Positions 14,246-22,839 of a DNA stretch of 34,654 nt are shown piece by piece. The stretch is from Candidatus Omnitrophota bacterium (GTDB lineage: Bacteria; Omnitrophota; Koll11; Duberdicusellales; 4484-171): the NCBI GenBank assembly GCA_030692055.1, contig JAUYCY010000030.1:1-34654 (forward strand), given 5' to 3'. A program made the translations under genes and the position numbers. The notes beneath the pieces were generated by a model. That model worked only from the letters and a program-made list of their open reading frames with translations. It had not been told where the DNA came from and made no database searches. Positions within the stretch are counted from its first letter, which is position 1. Each line of letters opens with the position of its first letter.

Positions 14246-14902
14246 ATGAATAATACAAATAAAATTAACGACTATAGTCTATATCTGGTAATTAGCGAGG
14301 AGTGCGCAAAGGGCAGAAATATACTTGAGCTTACGCAGATAGCGTTAGATGCAGGCGTGGATATTGTGCAACTGCGTGAGAAAAAAAAGACTAAAGAAGA
14401 ACTTGTAGGGCGCGGGAAAGAACTTTTATCTCTTTGCAGGAAAAAAGAGAAAACATTTATAGTTAATGATGACCCTTACCTTGCGAAAGAAATTGGCGCC
14501 GATGGGGTTCATATGGGGCAGGAGGATATTGAGAAATTGCCGCTACCTCAAATTAGGAAAATAATAGGCAACCAAAAATTAATAGGTATTTCAACGCATT
14601 CTTTTGAGCAGTTTAAAGAGGCAAACAGAAGCTCTGTTGATTATATTTCTTTCGGGCCTATTTTTTGCACACCGACAAAGAATTATTGTATTGGCACAGA
14701 TGATATTGGCCGTGTTTTAGATACAGCGACTAAGCCGGTTTTTTTCATCGGGGGCATAAACCTTTCCAATGTCAATGAGTTGTTACGTAAGCGCGTAAAA
14801 AACATCGCTTTAATTAGAGCGATTTTAGAGGCGAAGGATGTACAAAAAGCAGCCGCGGCCTTTAAAGAAAAGCTAAGGCAGGCAAAAGGAGGCTATAATT
14901 AA
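14246..14902 (+). CDS. thiE: Thiamine-phosphate synthase (second copy, possibly TenI-like)
   Basis: The product is 218 residues from the ATG at 14246; an earlier ATG at 14213 lies inside the repeat block. Neither has a strong ribosome site. IVQLREKKKTKEEL (residues 40-53), FIVNDDPYLA (71-80), GADGVHMGQEDI (84-95), FGPIFCTPTK and FFIGGINLSNV mark the ThiE barrel. The phosphate/HMP loop reads TPTKNYCIGT rather than T.TKK.A, so a TenI-like role is possible. It is the first gene of the TPP-riboswitch operon and overlaps thiS by one base. Confidence 0.85.
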   Translation: MNNTNKINDYSLYLVISEECAKGRNILELTQIALDAGVDIVQLREKKKTKEELVGRGKELLSLCRKKEKTFIVNDDPYLAKEIGADGVHMGQEDIEKLPLPQIRKIIGNQKLIGISTHSFEQFKEANRSSVDYISFGPIFCTPTKNYCIGTDDIGRVLDTATKPVFFIGGINLSNVNELLRKRVKNIALIRAILEAKDVQKAAAAFKEKLRQAKGGYN

Positions 14903-15102
14903 TGGTTGTAAAAATAAACGGTAAAGAAGAAATAATTACAGAGAAACTTACGCTTTCAGAGTTCGTAAGCAATAGGGGGTTATGTTTTGACAAAATAGTC
15001 ATAGAGCATAATTCTCTTATTGTAGCGAAAGAAAATTGCGAAGAAATTATTTTAGAAGAGAATGATAACTTAGAAATTGTAAGTTTTGTGGGAGGAGGAT
15101 AA
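14902..15102 (+). CDS. thiS: Sulfur carrier protein ThiS
   Basis: The product is 66 residues and ubiquitin-like, starting [11 protein letters not shown] and ending VSFVGGG. The terminal glycines are adenylated by ThiF and then carry the thiocarboxylate sulfur used by ThiG. AAAGGAGG precedes the ATG inside the end of thiE. thiG begins 3 bases after the stop. Confidence 0.93.
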   Translation: MVVKINGKEEIITEKLTLSEFVSNRGLCFDKIVIEHNSLIVAKENCEEIILEENDNLEIVSFVGGG

Positions 15103-15104
15103 TC

Positions 15105-15893
15105 GTGGAAGATTGCTTGGAAATAGGCGGTAAAAAAATTAAAAACAGGCTTTTCATCGGAACCGGAAAATTTTCAAGTTATTCGCTTATGAAACAAGCC
15201 CTAGAGGCATCCGGTGCAGAAGTAGTTACTGTTGCGCTAAGGCGGGTAGACTTACAACCAAAAGCGGAAAACATTTTAGACTATGTTCCAAAGGGATGCA
15301 TTATTATGATAAATACATCCGGAGCGCGTAATGCCGACGAGGCAGTAAGAATTGCGCGCCTGGCAAAAGCAAGCGGCGCCGGAAACTGGATTAAAATAGA
15401 GGTTATTGCTGATAATAAGTATTTATTGCCGGATAACCTTGAAACTTTAAAAGCTACAGAAGTTTTAGTCAAAGAAGGGTTTGTAGTTTTGCCGTATATG
15501 AGCCCGGATTTAGCTATGGCGCGTAGAATGCTTAATGCCGGGGCGGTCGCGGTAATGCCATTGGGCTCTCCCATTGGTTCTAACCGCGGGTTTAAAACAA
15601 AGGAGCTTGTACGAATTATGCTCGCAGAATTGAAAGCCCCAGTCGTAGTTGATGCCGGGCTAGGTAAGCCTTCAAGCGCCTGCGAGTGTATGGAAATGGG
15701 CTGCGCCGCCGTGCTTGTTAATACGGCAATCGCAATATCAAAGGACCCGGCAAATACAGCAAAGGCATTTAATCTGGCAGTATGTGCAGGTAGAACGGCT
15801 TATCTTTACGGTTTACCTTGCCAAGGTGAGCTTTCAAGCCCATCCTCCCCGCTTACGGGTTTTTTACGAAACGAAAGTGAGCAAAAATTATAA
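15105..15893 (+). CDS. thiG: Thiazole synthase
   Basis: ThiG forms the thiazole ring from deoxyxylulose phosphate, the ThiH product dehydroglycine, and ThiS sulfur. The product is 262 residues with a GTG start behind [19 protein letters not shown] (residues 18-25), the Schiff-base lysine Lys97 in [35 protein letters not shown] and [12 protein letters not shown] are all in place. The C-terminal tail [19 protein letters not shown] is slightly longer than usual. It is the third gene of the riboswitch operon. Confidence 0.95.
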   Translation: MEDCLEIGGKKIKNRLFIGTGKFSSYSLMKQALEASGAEVVTVALRRVDLQPKAENILDYVPKGCIIMINTSGARNADEAVRIARLAKASGAGNWIKIEVIADNKYLLPDNLETLKATEVLVKEGFVVLPYMSPDLAMARRMLNAGAVAVMPLGSPIGSNRGFKTKELVRIMLAELKAPVVVDAGLGKPSSACECMEMGCAAVLVNTAIAISKDPANTAKAFNLAVCAGRTAYLYGLPCQGELSSPSSPLTGFLRNESEQKL

Positions 15894-15936
15894 ATAACTA
15901 AATCCCAAGACACATTAACCAAACTTAATTTTTTAT

Positions 15937-17043
15937 ATGAGTTATTACGAAATTTATAATCAATATAAAGGCATAGATTTAGATAAAAAATTTAGGGAAG
16001 TTCGTGACCCGGATATAGAAGCTTCTTTAAAAGCCGACAATTTAAACTCAGAGCGCCTCATCACTTTACTATCACCCCAAGCCCAGAATCATCTGGAAGC
16101 TATGGCGCAAAAAGCCCGCGATGTAACTTTACGCTATTTCGGGAAAGTCATTCAGCTTTATACGCCTTTATATTTATCTAATTACTGTGACAATAGTTGT
16201 GTTTATTGCGGATTTAATAGGCAAAATAATATAGAAAGAAAAAAGCTCGACCCTAGCGAAGTAGAAAGAGAGGCGCAATTTATCGCTGATGCCGGTTTAA
16301 AGCATATCCTTATACTTACCGGAGAATCCAGAAAGATTAGCCCGGTAAGTTATATAAAAGGATGCGTAAAGCTTCTAAAAAAATATTTTATTTCCATCTC
16401 CATAGAAGTTTATCCACTTACCGAAGAAGAATATGCTGTTTTAATTTCCGAAGGTGTTGATTCGCTTACCATATATCAGGAAACCTATGACGAAGAGTTA
16501 TACGCAAAAATGCATCTTGCCGGCCCAAAAACAAATTATTGTTTTAGGCTGGATGCGCCAGAGCGAGGCGCAAGGGCAGGCATGCGTAATGTCAATATTG
16601 GGGTATTATTGGGGCTTGGCGATTGGAGAAAAGATGTTTTCTCTCTCGGCTTACATGCAAAATATTTGCAGGATAAATTTAGCGATGTAGACATAGGTAT
16701 TTCTATTCCGCGCATACGGCCGCAAACTGGAAACTTTGAAGCTATGCATAAGGTAAGCGATAAAGCAATGGCTCAGATAATACTTGCCTTAAGATTGTTT
16801 CTGCCAAGGTTAGGCATCTCACTTTCCACAAGGGAAAACCCCTCACTTAGAGAAAATTTACTTCCCTTAGGCATTACCCGTATGTCAGCCGGCTCTACTA
16901 CGCGCGTCGGCGGTCACACAATAGAAGAAGCGGATAATTTAGCGCAGTTTGAAATTTCAGACTCAAGGACAGTCAAAGAAATAAAAGCTATGCTTGAGGG
17001 AAAAGGGTATCAGCCGGTTTTAAAAGATTGGCTGTATTTTTAA
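15937..17043 (+). CDS. thiH: Tyrosine lyase, radical SAM
   Basis: ThiH cleaves tyrosine to dehydroglycine and p-cresol under anaerobic conditions. Use of ThiH rather than the oxygen-dependent ThiO fits an anaerobe. The product is 368 residues. The cluster motif is CDNSCVYC with Cys84, Cys88 and Cys91. ILILTGESR and [14 protein letters not shown] follow, and [20 protein letters not shown] is a ThiH signature. The C-terminus has [12 protein letters not shown]. thiF starts two bases after the stop. Confidence 0.95.
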   Translation: MSYYEIYNQYKGIDLDKKFREVRDPDIEASLKADNLNSERLITLLSPQAQNHLEAMAQKARDVTLRYFGKVIQLYTPLYLSNYCDNSCVYCGFNRQNNIERKKLDPSEVEREAQFIADAGLKHILILTGESRKISPVSYIKGCVKLLKKYFISISIEVYPLTEEEYAVLISEGVDSLTIYQETYDEELYAKMHLAGPKTNYCFRLDAPERGARAGMRNVNIGVLLGLGDWRKDVFSLGLHAKYLQDKFSDVDIGISIPRIRPQTGNFEAMHKVSDKAMAQIILALRLFLPRLGISLSTRENPSLRENLLPLGITRMSAGSTTRVGGHTIEEADNLAQFEISDSRTVKEIKAMLEGKGYQPVLKDWLYF

Positions 17044-17044
17044 A

Positions 17045-17650
17045 ATGGAAACATTTAAAGAAAATTTAATTAAAAAATTAGGCAAAGCAGGTTTTACTAA
17101 AGTCCAGTCAGCTAGGGTGGGCTTAGCCGGTGCAGGCGGCCTTGGTTCAAACTGCGCGCTTAATTTAGTAAGAGCCGGTTTCAAGAAGCTTACCATAATT
17201 GATTTTGACGTAGTTAGTGCTGCAAACTTAGACCGTCAATTTTATTTTTTAGACCAAGTCGGGATGCCCAAAGTTAAAGCGCTGAAAGAAAATCTTTTAC
17301 GGATTAACCCGGAGCTTGAACTTACGCTTAGCACTGAAAAGATAGAAAAAGCAAATATTGCGCAAATTTTCAAGGAATGCAAAATTGTAGTAGAATGTTT
17401 TGATAAAGCTGAATATAAACGTATGCTGGTAGCAGAGCTTCTTTCTCTGAGTAAATTCATAGTTAGTGCATCGGGCCTAGGAGGAATCGGTAACAGCGAT
17501 GAAATCAAAGTACACAAAGTAAAAGATAATTTAATTATCGTAGGAGATTTAAAAACCGATATTTGTAAACACCCGCCGCTTTCGCCCCGCGTCAGCATCG
17601 CCGCAGCCAAACAAGCTGATATTGTTCTGGATTATGTTTTGAGAGGGTAA
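17045..17650 (+). CDS. thiF: ThiS adenylyltransferase (short form)
   Basis: ThiF activates the ThiS C-terminus with ATP. The product is 201 residues, shorter than E. coli ThiF (about 250). The nucleotide loop GAGGLGS (residues 29-35), the acidic pair in IIDFDVV (51-57) and NLDRQFYF (61-68) are intact. The two C-X2-C zinc pairs of the longer enzymes are absent, as in the short ThiF subgroup found with ThiH in anaerobes. It is the last gene of the thi operon. Confidence 0.9.
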   Translation: METFKENLIKKLGKAGFTKVQSARVGLAGAGGLGSNCALNLVRAGFKKLTIIDFDVVSAANLDRQFYFLDQVGMPKVKALKENLLRINPELELTLSTEKIEKANIAQIFKECKIVVECFDKAEYKRMLVAELLSLSKFIVSASGLGGIGNSDEIKVHKVKDNLIIVGDLKTDICKHPPLSPRVSIAAAKQADIVLDYVLRG

Positions 17651-17669
17651 AAGTTCTTTTAAAAAAAAC

Positions 17670-17698
17670 TTGACAAAGATTACTTTTCATGTTATATC
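17670..17698 (+). promoter_or_regulatory. Promoter of the rrf2-cys operon
   Basis: TTGACA (17670-17675) and TATATC (17693-17698) are 17 bases apart. The implied 5' leader of rrf2 is about 280 bases and is almost wholly filled by the three-arm element. Confidence 0.65.
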
Positions 17699-17729
17699 TA
17701 CTATGTCTATGGAGATTATAGAGTAAAGA

Positions 17730-17983
17730 GGCCAAATGAGACTTACGGTTTTTCAAGCCTAAAGGCGTAGAAAAGTTACGTAGCCGAATTTTCCGCCAGA
17801 GGCGGATCCGCCTTAACAAATATTTTTGAAGGTGGCGGAGACCCCACACCCAGATAGGTCGGTGTGGTGAGTAAACTCTACAAGAAATAAAGTAACAAAC
17901 CTCATATCGTAAAGTAGTAAGATGAACTGCTGGGTGTGGGGTTTAATTCGCCCCGATTATATCGGGGCTCATTAAAGGATAAA
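17730..17983 (+). repeat. Three-arm structured leader element, copy A (rrf2)
   Basis: Order: AATGAG, arm 1 (ACTTACG...CGTAG), CGAATT, an extra GGCGG/CCGCC hairpin block, then arm 2 with a perfect stem (CCCCACACCCAG/CTGGGTGTGGGG, from 17842 and 17930). TTTAATTCG follows, then arm 3 (GCCCCGATTATATCGGGGC, 17950-17968) and CTCATTAAAGGA, whose AAAGGA is the rrf2 ribosome site. An 8-codon frame starting MRLTVFQA opens at 17736. Arm 3 is identical to arm 1 of copy B, and the first 29 bases match copy C with four differences. Confidence 0.75.
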
Positions 17984-18424
17984 ATGAAGATTACTTATAA
18001 AGGAGATTATGCATTAAAGGCGATACTGGATTTAGCGCTGCATTATGCAGGAGAATTGGTAACTATTCATGAGATAGCTAAACGTATAGATGCTCCGGTT
18101 AAGTTTTTAGAGCAGGTACTATTAGATTTAAAAAAGGGTGGTTTCGTAGAAAGCAGGCGTGGTAATATCGGAGGTTATTTATTATCCAAGCCGCCCGCTA
18201 AGATAACCGTAGGAGAAGTGGTAAGATTCATTGACGGCCCTATCGAGCCAATTTCATGCGCAAGAGCAGGGTATTCTGATTGTGGCGACTTATATAAGTG
18301 TATATTTAGAAAAATATGGCAGGACGTTTCAAAAGCGACTTCATATATTATTGATAATGTGACTTTTGAAGAGCTAGCTGCTCGGGTTAGCTCAGGGCAA
18401 CAGGCGCTTGCTTATTCGATTTAG
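17984..18424 (+). CDS. Rrf2-family transcription regulator
   Basis: The product is 146 residues. The ATG at 17984 is chosen for its AAAGGA ribosome site and the standard Rrf2 opening MKITYKGDYALKAILDLALH; the earlier in-frame ATG at 17936 lies in the leader element. A winged helix follows, with IAKRIDAPVKFLEQVLLDLK and the wing GGFVESRRGNIGGY. Cys92, Cys100 and Cys106 in a short loop resemble the IscR/NsrR iron-sulfur ligand set, which the CymR subgroup lacks. Lying at the head of the cysteine/siroheme cluster, it is the likely controller of that cluster, sensing Fe-S or sulfur status. Confidence 0.9.
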   Translation: MKITYKGDYALKAILDLALHYAGELVTIHEIAKRIDAPVKFLEQVLLDLKKGGFVESRRGNIGGYLLSKPPAKITVGEVVRFIDGPIEPISCARAGYSDCGDLYKCIFRKIWQDVSKATSYIIDNVTFEELAARVSSGQQALAYSI

Positions 18425-18435
18425 GGGAGTTTTAA

Positions 18436-18513
18436 ATGTTTAATTATTTTTACGAGAAAGCATATTGCATGATGATGTGTTGCCTCTGTGGCAGGAGGTG
18501 GCTGATTATGTAA
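18436..18513 (+). CDS. Cys/Met-rich leader peptide
   Basis: The frame has 25 codons, starting 11 bases after the rrf2 stop with GGGGAG 6 bases before the ATG. Residues 11-18 read CMMMCCLC: four Cys codons and three Met codons in a row of eight. Directly behind these codons lies the antiterminator arm. This is the classic layout of amino-acid-controlled attenuation, here for the cysH-permease-cysK genes. It also ends with an in-frame AUG-UAA that has its own AGGAGG, a start-stop pair. Confidence 0.75.
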   Translation: MFNYFYEKAYCMMMCCLCGRRWLIM

Positions 18514-18580
18514 ATATTGTAAAAAATATTTATAGGACAAAAAGAGCCACTGCCAGAAATAAAAAGGCCAGTGGTTTTTT
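18489..18580 (+). terminator. Attenuator terminator/antiterminator before cysH
   Basis: The terminator is CCACTG (18547-18552) with CAGTGG (18569-18574), extended by CC/GG with one bulged base and followed by six T. The antiterminator is TGGCA (18489-18493) plus GTGGCT (18498-18503), complementary to AGCCACTGCCA (18545-18555) with a 4-base bulge. The two share the terminator 5' arm. A ribosome stalled at the first Cys codons would leave the antiterminator arm free; one reaching the stop would cover it. Confidence 0.75.
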
Positions 18581-18584
18581 ATTT

Positions 18585-18690
18585 GCAACCGCAGATGACG
18601 CCGATAGAGACCGCAGATGGTGCAGATGAATGTAACTGCGTAATTTGCGGGGGCCAAAGGCCCATCTGCGTAATCTGTGGTTACGGGAGG
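18585..18690. repeat. CGCAGAT-type degenerate inverted repeat
   Basis: ACCGCAGAT units and the reverse ATCTGCG/ATCTGTGGT flank GGGGGCCAAAGGCCC. The block forms a long imperfect hairpin between the attenuator and cysH. The same CACAGAT family recurs at 34514-34575. Nothing coding is seen. Confidence 0.6.
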
Positions 18691-18696
18691 TAAAAA

Positions 18697-19422
18697 ATGA
18701 GCTTATTAGAAAACAAAGACGACTTAAAAACGTTAGTAGAGAGGTTAAATTTTAAAGAAAAAGTTGAGCGTTCGTTATCGCTAATCAAAGAGGCATATAA
18801 AAAATATGGCGAGGGGCTTGTAGTGGCTAATAGCTTGGGCAAAGATTCAGTAGCAGTATGGGATTTAGCCAAAAAAGTGAGCCCAAAGATAAAAGGGTTT
18901 ATTGTTACTACTAGATTTAAACCTCTAGAAACAGTTAAGTTTATGAATAGTGAAGTAGCGCGGTATCCTGAACTAAAAGTCTATAAAGACGATGCGTCCA
19001 TACCCGATAAACTTTACGAAACTGACCCTGACAGATGTTGTGATATTCTAAAAGTCAAGCCGGTAAAAAGAGCGATTGAAGAATTGCATGTGAAATGTTG
19101 GGTTACGGGCCTGCGTTGTACAGAAGGCAGGACGCGCACGGACTTTAAAGAAGTTGAAGAAAGAGACCAAGGGTTAATTAAGCTTAATCCGATACTTATC
19201 TGGAAGGAAAGAGAGGTTTGGCAGTATTTAGCACTTTATCGGGTGCTGGTGAATCCGCTTTATGGCCAAGGTTACCGTTCGCTTGGCTGCGCGCCGTGCA
19301 CAAAGATTACTAACGACGATAATGAGCGTGCCGGCCGCTGGATAGGTACTTCTAAATGCGGCGGCGAATGCGGAATCCATACCCGGCCCTTAAAGACTAA
19401 GTTAAAAGGAGTAGGAATTTGA
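18697..19422 (+). CDS. cysH: Adenylyl-sulfate (APS/PAPS) reductase
   Basis: CysH reduces activated sulfate to sulfite using thioredoxin. The product is 241 residues. The ATP-pyrophosphatase-like loop VVANSLGKDSVAVWDL is at 42-57. The iron-sulfur ligands Cys114-Cys115 and Cys198-X2-Cys201 are present, which marks the [4Fe-4S] APS reductase type. The catalytic C-terminal cysteine is in GGECGIH (near 225). TGLRCTEGRTRTDF lies between. GGGAGG precedes the ATG. The gene sits behind the Cys-codon attenuator and overlaps the permease start (TTG) by four bases. Confidence 0.9.
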   Translation: MSLLENKDDLKTLVERLNFKEKVERSLSLIKEAYKKYGEGLVVANSLGKDSVAVWDLAKKVSPKIKGFIVTTRFKPLETVKFMNSEVARYPELKVYKDDASIPDKLYETDPDRCCDILKVKPVKRAIEELHVKCWVTGLRCTEGRTRTDFKEVEERDQGLIKLNPILIWKEREVWQYLALYRVLVNPLYGQGYRSLGCAPCTKITNDDNERAGRWIGTSKCGGECGIHTRPLKTKLKGVGI

Positions 19423-20399
19423 TTAAATACATTTTTTTGATATTTATAACAATTTTCTTTGCATTGAACATGGGAGCAAGCGGTATTGCTCCTTCTTTTG
19501 CTGCGACCTATGGCGCAAAATTGATTAATAAGAAAAATACTATTTTATTATTTACGTTTTTTGTAATCTTAGGCGCAGTTACTTTGGGCAGAGGCGTTGC
19601 CGTAACTTTAGGCACAAGCCTTCTGCCTAAGGAGTTATTAAATTTTAAGGTGGCCACGGTGATACTTACCGCGGCGACGCTTGGGCTTTTCGTGGCTAAT
19701 ATTTTAAAGATTCCGCAATCAACCAGCCAGGTTACTGTGGGCTCAATTGTTGGGGCAGGGCTATATTTTAAACAGTTAAATCTGAACACTCTTTGCTACA
19801 AAATTTTGCCGATGTGGTTTATTTTACCTTTATTATCTTATTTTTTTACTTGGTTAATTTACCGTAAAATATATCCGCCTGAGCATGACAATTTACACAT
19901 TTACCAGAAGATGTTTGCGAACGAAAAGAAATTAAGATTATGCGCATTGGCGGCAAGTTGTTATGTTGCTTTTGCTATTGGCACAAATAATGTGGGTAAT
20001 GCCGTAGGCCCATTGTTTGGCGCGGGCATTACAGGAATTAATCTAGGCCTGGCCTTAGTCTCGCCGCTTTTTGGTGTTGGCGCGCTTTTATTTGGCAAAG
20101 GGCCCCTTGAAACCGCCGGAAAAGAAATAGTTCCTCTAGGGTTATTTTCCAGTACCTTAGTTTCGTTTATTACAGCCACGCTGTTAATCGTCGCATCTAT
20201 TATGGGAATACCACAGTCGTTGGTACAACTTAATCTTTTTTCTATATTTACGGTAGGTTGTTTAAAAAACGGGCACCGAAGCACGATAGACCAGCGGCTT
20301 ACAAAAAAAACATTTTTTATTTGGGCGATTACGCCTTTAATTGCCGTAGCTCTATCGTATTTATTGTTACTTCTAATAAATAAGATGTTACCTAGCTAA
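19419..20399 (+). CDS. PiT-family permease, probably sulfate (CysP-like)
   Basis: The product is 326 residues with a TTG start overlapping cysH. It has about ten membrane helices in two related halves, each with the PiT signature: [19 protein letters not shown] near the N-terminus and [17 protein letters not shown] in the middle. The family normally moves phosphate, but the B. subtilis CysP branch moves sulfate. Position between cysH and cysK argues for sulfate here. The usual GxNDxAN aspartate is replaced in both repeats (SGIAP and NNVGN), which also departs from classical phosphate carriers. Confidence 0.85.
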   Translation: MIKYIFLIFITIFFALNMGASGIAPSFAATYGAKLINKKNTILLFTFFVILGAVTLGRGVAVTLGTSLLPKELLNFKVATVILTAATLGLFVANILKIPQSTSQVTVGSIVGAGLYFKQLNLNTLCYKILPMWFILPLLSYFFTWLIYRKIYPPEHDNLHIYQKMFANEKKLRLCALAASCYVAFAIGTNNVGNAVGPLFGAGITGINLGLALVSPLFGVGALLFGKGPLETAGKEIVPLGLFSSTLVSFITATLLIVASIMGIPQSLVQLNLFSIFTVGCLKNGHRSTIDQRLTKKTFFIWAITPLIAVALSYLLLLLINKMLPS

Positions 20400-20415
20400 C
20401 CCAAAGGATAAAAAT

Positions 20416-21351
20416 ATGCTTTTTTCGGATACAATCGTAAATAATATCACTGAATTAATCGGCAATACCGCATTGGTTAGGCTTAATCGTATTGTCGGTA
20501 AAGACGCGGCAGATATACTGGCTAAATTAGAACATTTAAATCCCGGTGGTAGCGTAAAAGATAGAATTGCCTTGGCTATGATTGAGGATGCTGAGAGTAA
20601 GGGTATTCTTACTTCTGATTCGGTAGTGATTGAACCTACCAGCGGTAACACCGGAATAGGTTTAGCGATGGTCTGCGCGGTCAAGGGCTACAGGTGTATT
20701 ATTGCAATGCCGGAGACGATGAGTTTGGAGAGAATATATATATTAAAAGCCTATGGCGCAGAAGTTGTCCTTACGCCAGGCAGCCAGGGGATGAAAGGGG
20801 CAATAAAGAAAGCTGAGGAACTTCACAGAAAGACACCACATTCTTTTATGCCCCAGCAGTTTAAGCATTTAGCAAATCCCAAGGTACACAGAGAAACTAC
20901 CGCAAGAGAAATTCTTAGGCAAACCGGCGGTAGTCTCGATGCTTTTGTTGCGGGCGTGGGTACAGGCGGCACTATCACAGGGGTGGGTGAAGTGCTAAAA
21001 AAACACAATCCCAAAATCAAAATTATTGCTGTTGAGCCAGAGGCAAGCGCTGTTTTATCAGGAGGAACGCATAAGCCTCACAAAATTCAAGGTATAGGCG
21101 CAGGTTTTATTCCGGATATTTTAAACAAAGATATTATTGATGAAATTATTACTGTAAGCGATCAAGACGCCTATAATAGCGCAAAGTTATTGACGAAGAA
21201 AGAGGGCATATTTAGCGGGCCGTCCTCCGGAGCAGCTCTTTTTGCCGCGCTAAAAGTTGCCAAAATATTAGGTACAGGTAAAAGGGTAGTGACGGTTTTT
21301 CCTGACACAGGAGAAAGATATTTTTCTATGACACAGTATTTCGAATTTTAA
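20416..21351 (+). CDS. cysK: Cysteine synthase A
   Basis: CysK makes cysteine from O-acetylserine and sulfide with PLP. The product is 311 residues, the family size. The PLP lysine is Lys48 in [17 protein letters not shown] (residues 73-80) binds substrate carboxylate, [14 protein letters not shown] holds the PLP phosphate, and [11 protein letters not shown] follows near the end. The C-terminus ([16 protein letters not shown]) is canonical. It lies 16 bases after the permease and completes the sulfate-to-cysteine part of the cluster. Confidence 0.95.
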   Translation: MLFSDTIVNNITELIGNTALVRLNRIVGKDAADILAKLEHLNPGGSVKDRIALAMIEDAESKGILTSDSVVIEPTSGNTGIGLAMVCAVKGYRCIIAMPETMSLERIYILKAYGAEVVLTPGSQGMKGAIKKAEELHRKTPHSFMPQQFKHLANPKVHRETTAREILRQTGGSLDAFVAGVGTGGTITGVGEVLKKHNPKIKIIAVEPEASAVLSGGTHKPHKIQGIGAGFIPDILNKDIIDEIITVSDQDAYNSAKLLTKKEGIFSGPSSGAALFAALKVAKILGTGKRVVTVFPDTGERYFSMTQYFEF

Positions 21352-21383
21352 GGCTAAACTCAGTAAAAAATTTTCTAAAAAAA

Positions 21384-21860
21384 ATGAAACTATATTATCC
21401 TATAGCCATCAAATTAAAAGATAAGCACGCTCTGGTTGTCGGCGGAGGTCAGGTCGCTGCACGTAAAGTAAAGGCTCTGCGTCAATTTGGCGTCAGAGTG
21501 CGTGTGGTTTCGCCGTCTTTAGTGCCGGCACTTAAAAAGTTAGTAAAATCTCGGAAGATTGTATGGCTTAATAAGAAGGTGGAATCTTCGGATGCTAAAG
21601 GTATAGATATTGTTATTGCAGCTACCTCTATCGCTAGCATTAATCAAAAAATAAGCAGTTGGGCAAAAAGGGAAGGGGTATTAGTAAATGTTGTAGACAA
21701 TACCCGGCTAAGTACTTTTATCTCACCGGCTGTTTTTTCTAAAGGTAAAGCTATTGTGGCGGTTTATACTGACGGGCGCGATCCGGCATTATCGCGAGAC
21801 TTAAAAAATTTTTTAAAGGAGCATTGGAATGAATTTTTATCTTATCGGCACAGATTATAA
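21384..21860 (+). CDS. Precorrin-2 dehydrogenase / sirohydrochlorin ferrochelatase (Met8/CysG-N type)
   Basis: The enzyme oxidises precorrin-2 and inserts iron, giving siroheme. The product is 158 residues, corresponding to the N-terminal NAD-binding part of CysG: YPIAIKLKDKHALVVGGGQV with the GGG loop at 20-22, then IVIAATSIASINQKI. Asp106 in VNVVDNTRLSTFISPA matches the catalytic aspartate of CysG. It is shorter than Met8 or full SirC proteins because the C-terminal dimer region is reduced. It overlaps hemA by 32 bases. Confidence 0.87.
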   Translation: MKLYYPIAIKLKDKHALVVGGGQVAARKVKALRQFGVRVRVVSPSLVPALKKLVKSRKIVWLNKKVESSDAKGIDIVIAATSIASINQKISSWAKREGVLVNVVDNTRLSTFISPAVFSKGKAIVAVYTDGRDPALSRDLKNFLKEHWNEFLSYRHRL

Positions 21861-22839
21861 GCATGCTTCTATTTCGGAACGCGAAATTAGCTATAAGCAA
21901 CGCGAGAGCATTGCTACGTTTTGGAAACAGAGGCAAGAGGACTTTGCAATTCTTTCTACGTGCAATCGTTTTGAAATTTACGCTATAGCCGAAAATTTAT
22001 TTGAGGCGATAAGAGTTAGAGATTACTTTTATGCGCAGTTTCCTCTTTTTGCGCAAAAAGGATATTTCATAACCGGCAAAGTAAATATTTTTAATCATGC
22101 CTTACACCTTGTAAGCGGCCTAGAGTCGCAAATAAAGGGAGAAATACAGATTCAACAACAGATAGATTCTTGGCGCAAACATGATACTTTCCCTTCCGCC
22201 TTTAAAAACCTTTGGGATAAGGCTTATATTGAAGGAATAAACATCCGCGCCCAAGCCGGATTGAATAATAGCCAACACAATATCGCAAACATTGTTTTTG
22301 ATGACTTAAAGAATAATTTTCACCCGGCCGCTAATCTAGGAATAATTATGTTAGGCACAGGAAAAATTGCTGAGCTTATTGCAGCATACAGGCCGGAAAA
22401 TATACCTATAACTTTTATCAGCCACAAACACCGCTTACGGGCAAAAAAGTTAATGTATTATTCGCAAGACAGGGTGATAGATTTTAACGATTTAGCGCGG
22501 AATCTTTTAAAAGCAGATGTTTTAATCAGCGCGACTTCTAGCCCGCATTTTATTTTAAGGCAAAAAAGCGTTTCGCAAATTGCCTCTCGGCGCGCTCGGC
22601 CTATTTATATTTATGATTTGGCTATACCCCGCGATATAGAACCAGAAGTCGCCTATTTAGAAAATATAGTTTTAAAAAACCTTGATGATTTATCGCCGAC
22701 ATTTGAAACGTATAACTTAAAGATACGGAAAAAGTTAGAAAAAGCAGAATATTTGATAGAGGAGGCAGTAAAGAATTATGCAAGAGATACTGAAGTTAGG
22801 CACGCGGCCAAGCCCGTTAGCTTTGCGGCAAGCCAGTGA
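21829..22839 (+). CDS. hemA: Glutamyl-tRNA reductase, short form
   Basis: HemA reduces glutamyl-tRNA to glutamate-1-semialdehyde, the first step to tetrapyrroles. The product is 336 residues against about 420 usually. The catalytic Cys45 is in LSTCNRFEIYA, GLESQIKGEIQIQQQI fits the conserved ES.I.GE.QI block, and the NADPH loop is IMLGTGKIAELI. PIYIYDLAIPRDIEPEVA ends the nucleotide domain. Almost all of the C-terminal dimerisation helix bundle is missing. The last 20 or so residues are encoded over the hemC start. GGAG lies before the ATG, inside the preceding gene. Confidence 0.88.
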   Translation: MNFYLIGTDYKHASISEREISYKQRESIATFWKQRQEDFAILSTCNRFEIYAIAENLFEAIRVRDYFYAQFPLFAQKGYFITGKVNIFNHALHLVSGLESQIKGEIQIQQQIDSWRKHDTFPSAFKNLWDKAYIEGINIRAQAGLNNSQHNIANIVFDDLKNNFHPAANLGIIMLGTGKIAELIAAYRPENIPITFISHKHRLRAKKLMYYSQDRVIDFNDLARNLLKADVLISATSSPHFILRQKSVSQIASRRARPIYIYDLAIPRDIEPEVAYLENIVLKNLDDLSPTFETYNLKIRKKLEKAEYLIEEAVKNYARDTEVRHAAKPVSFAASQ

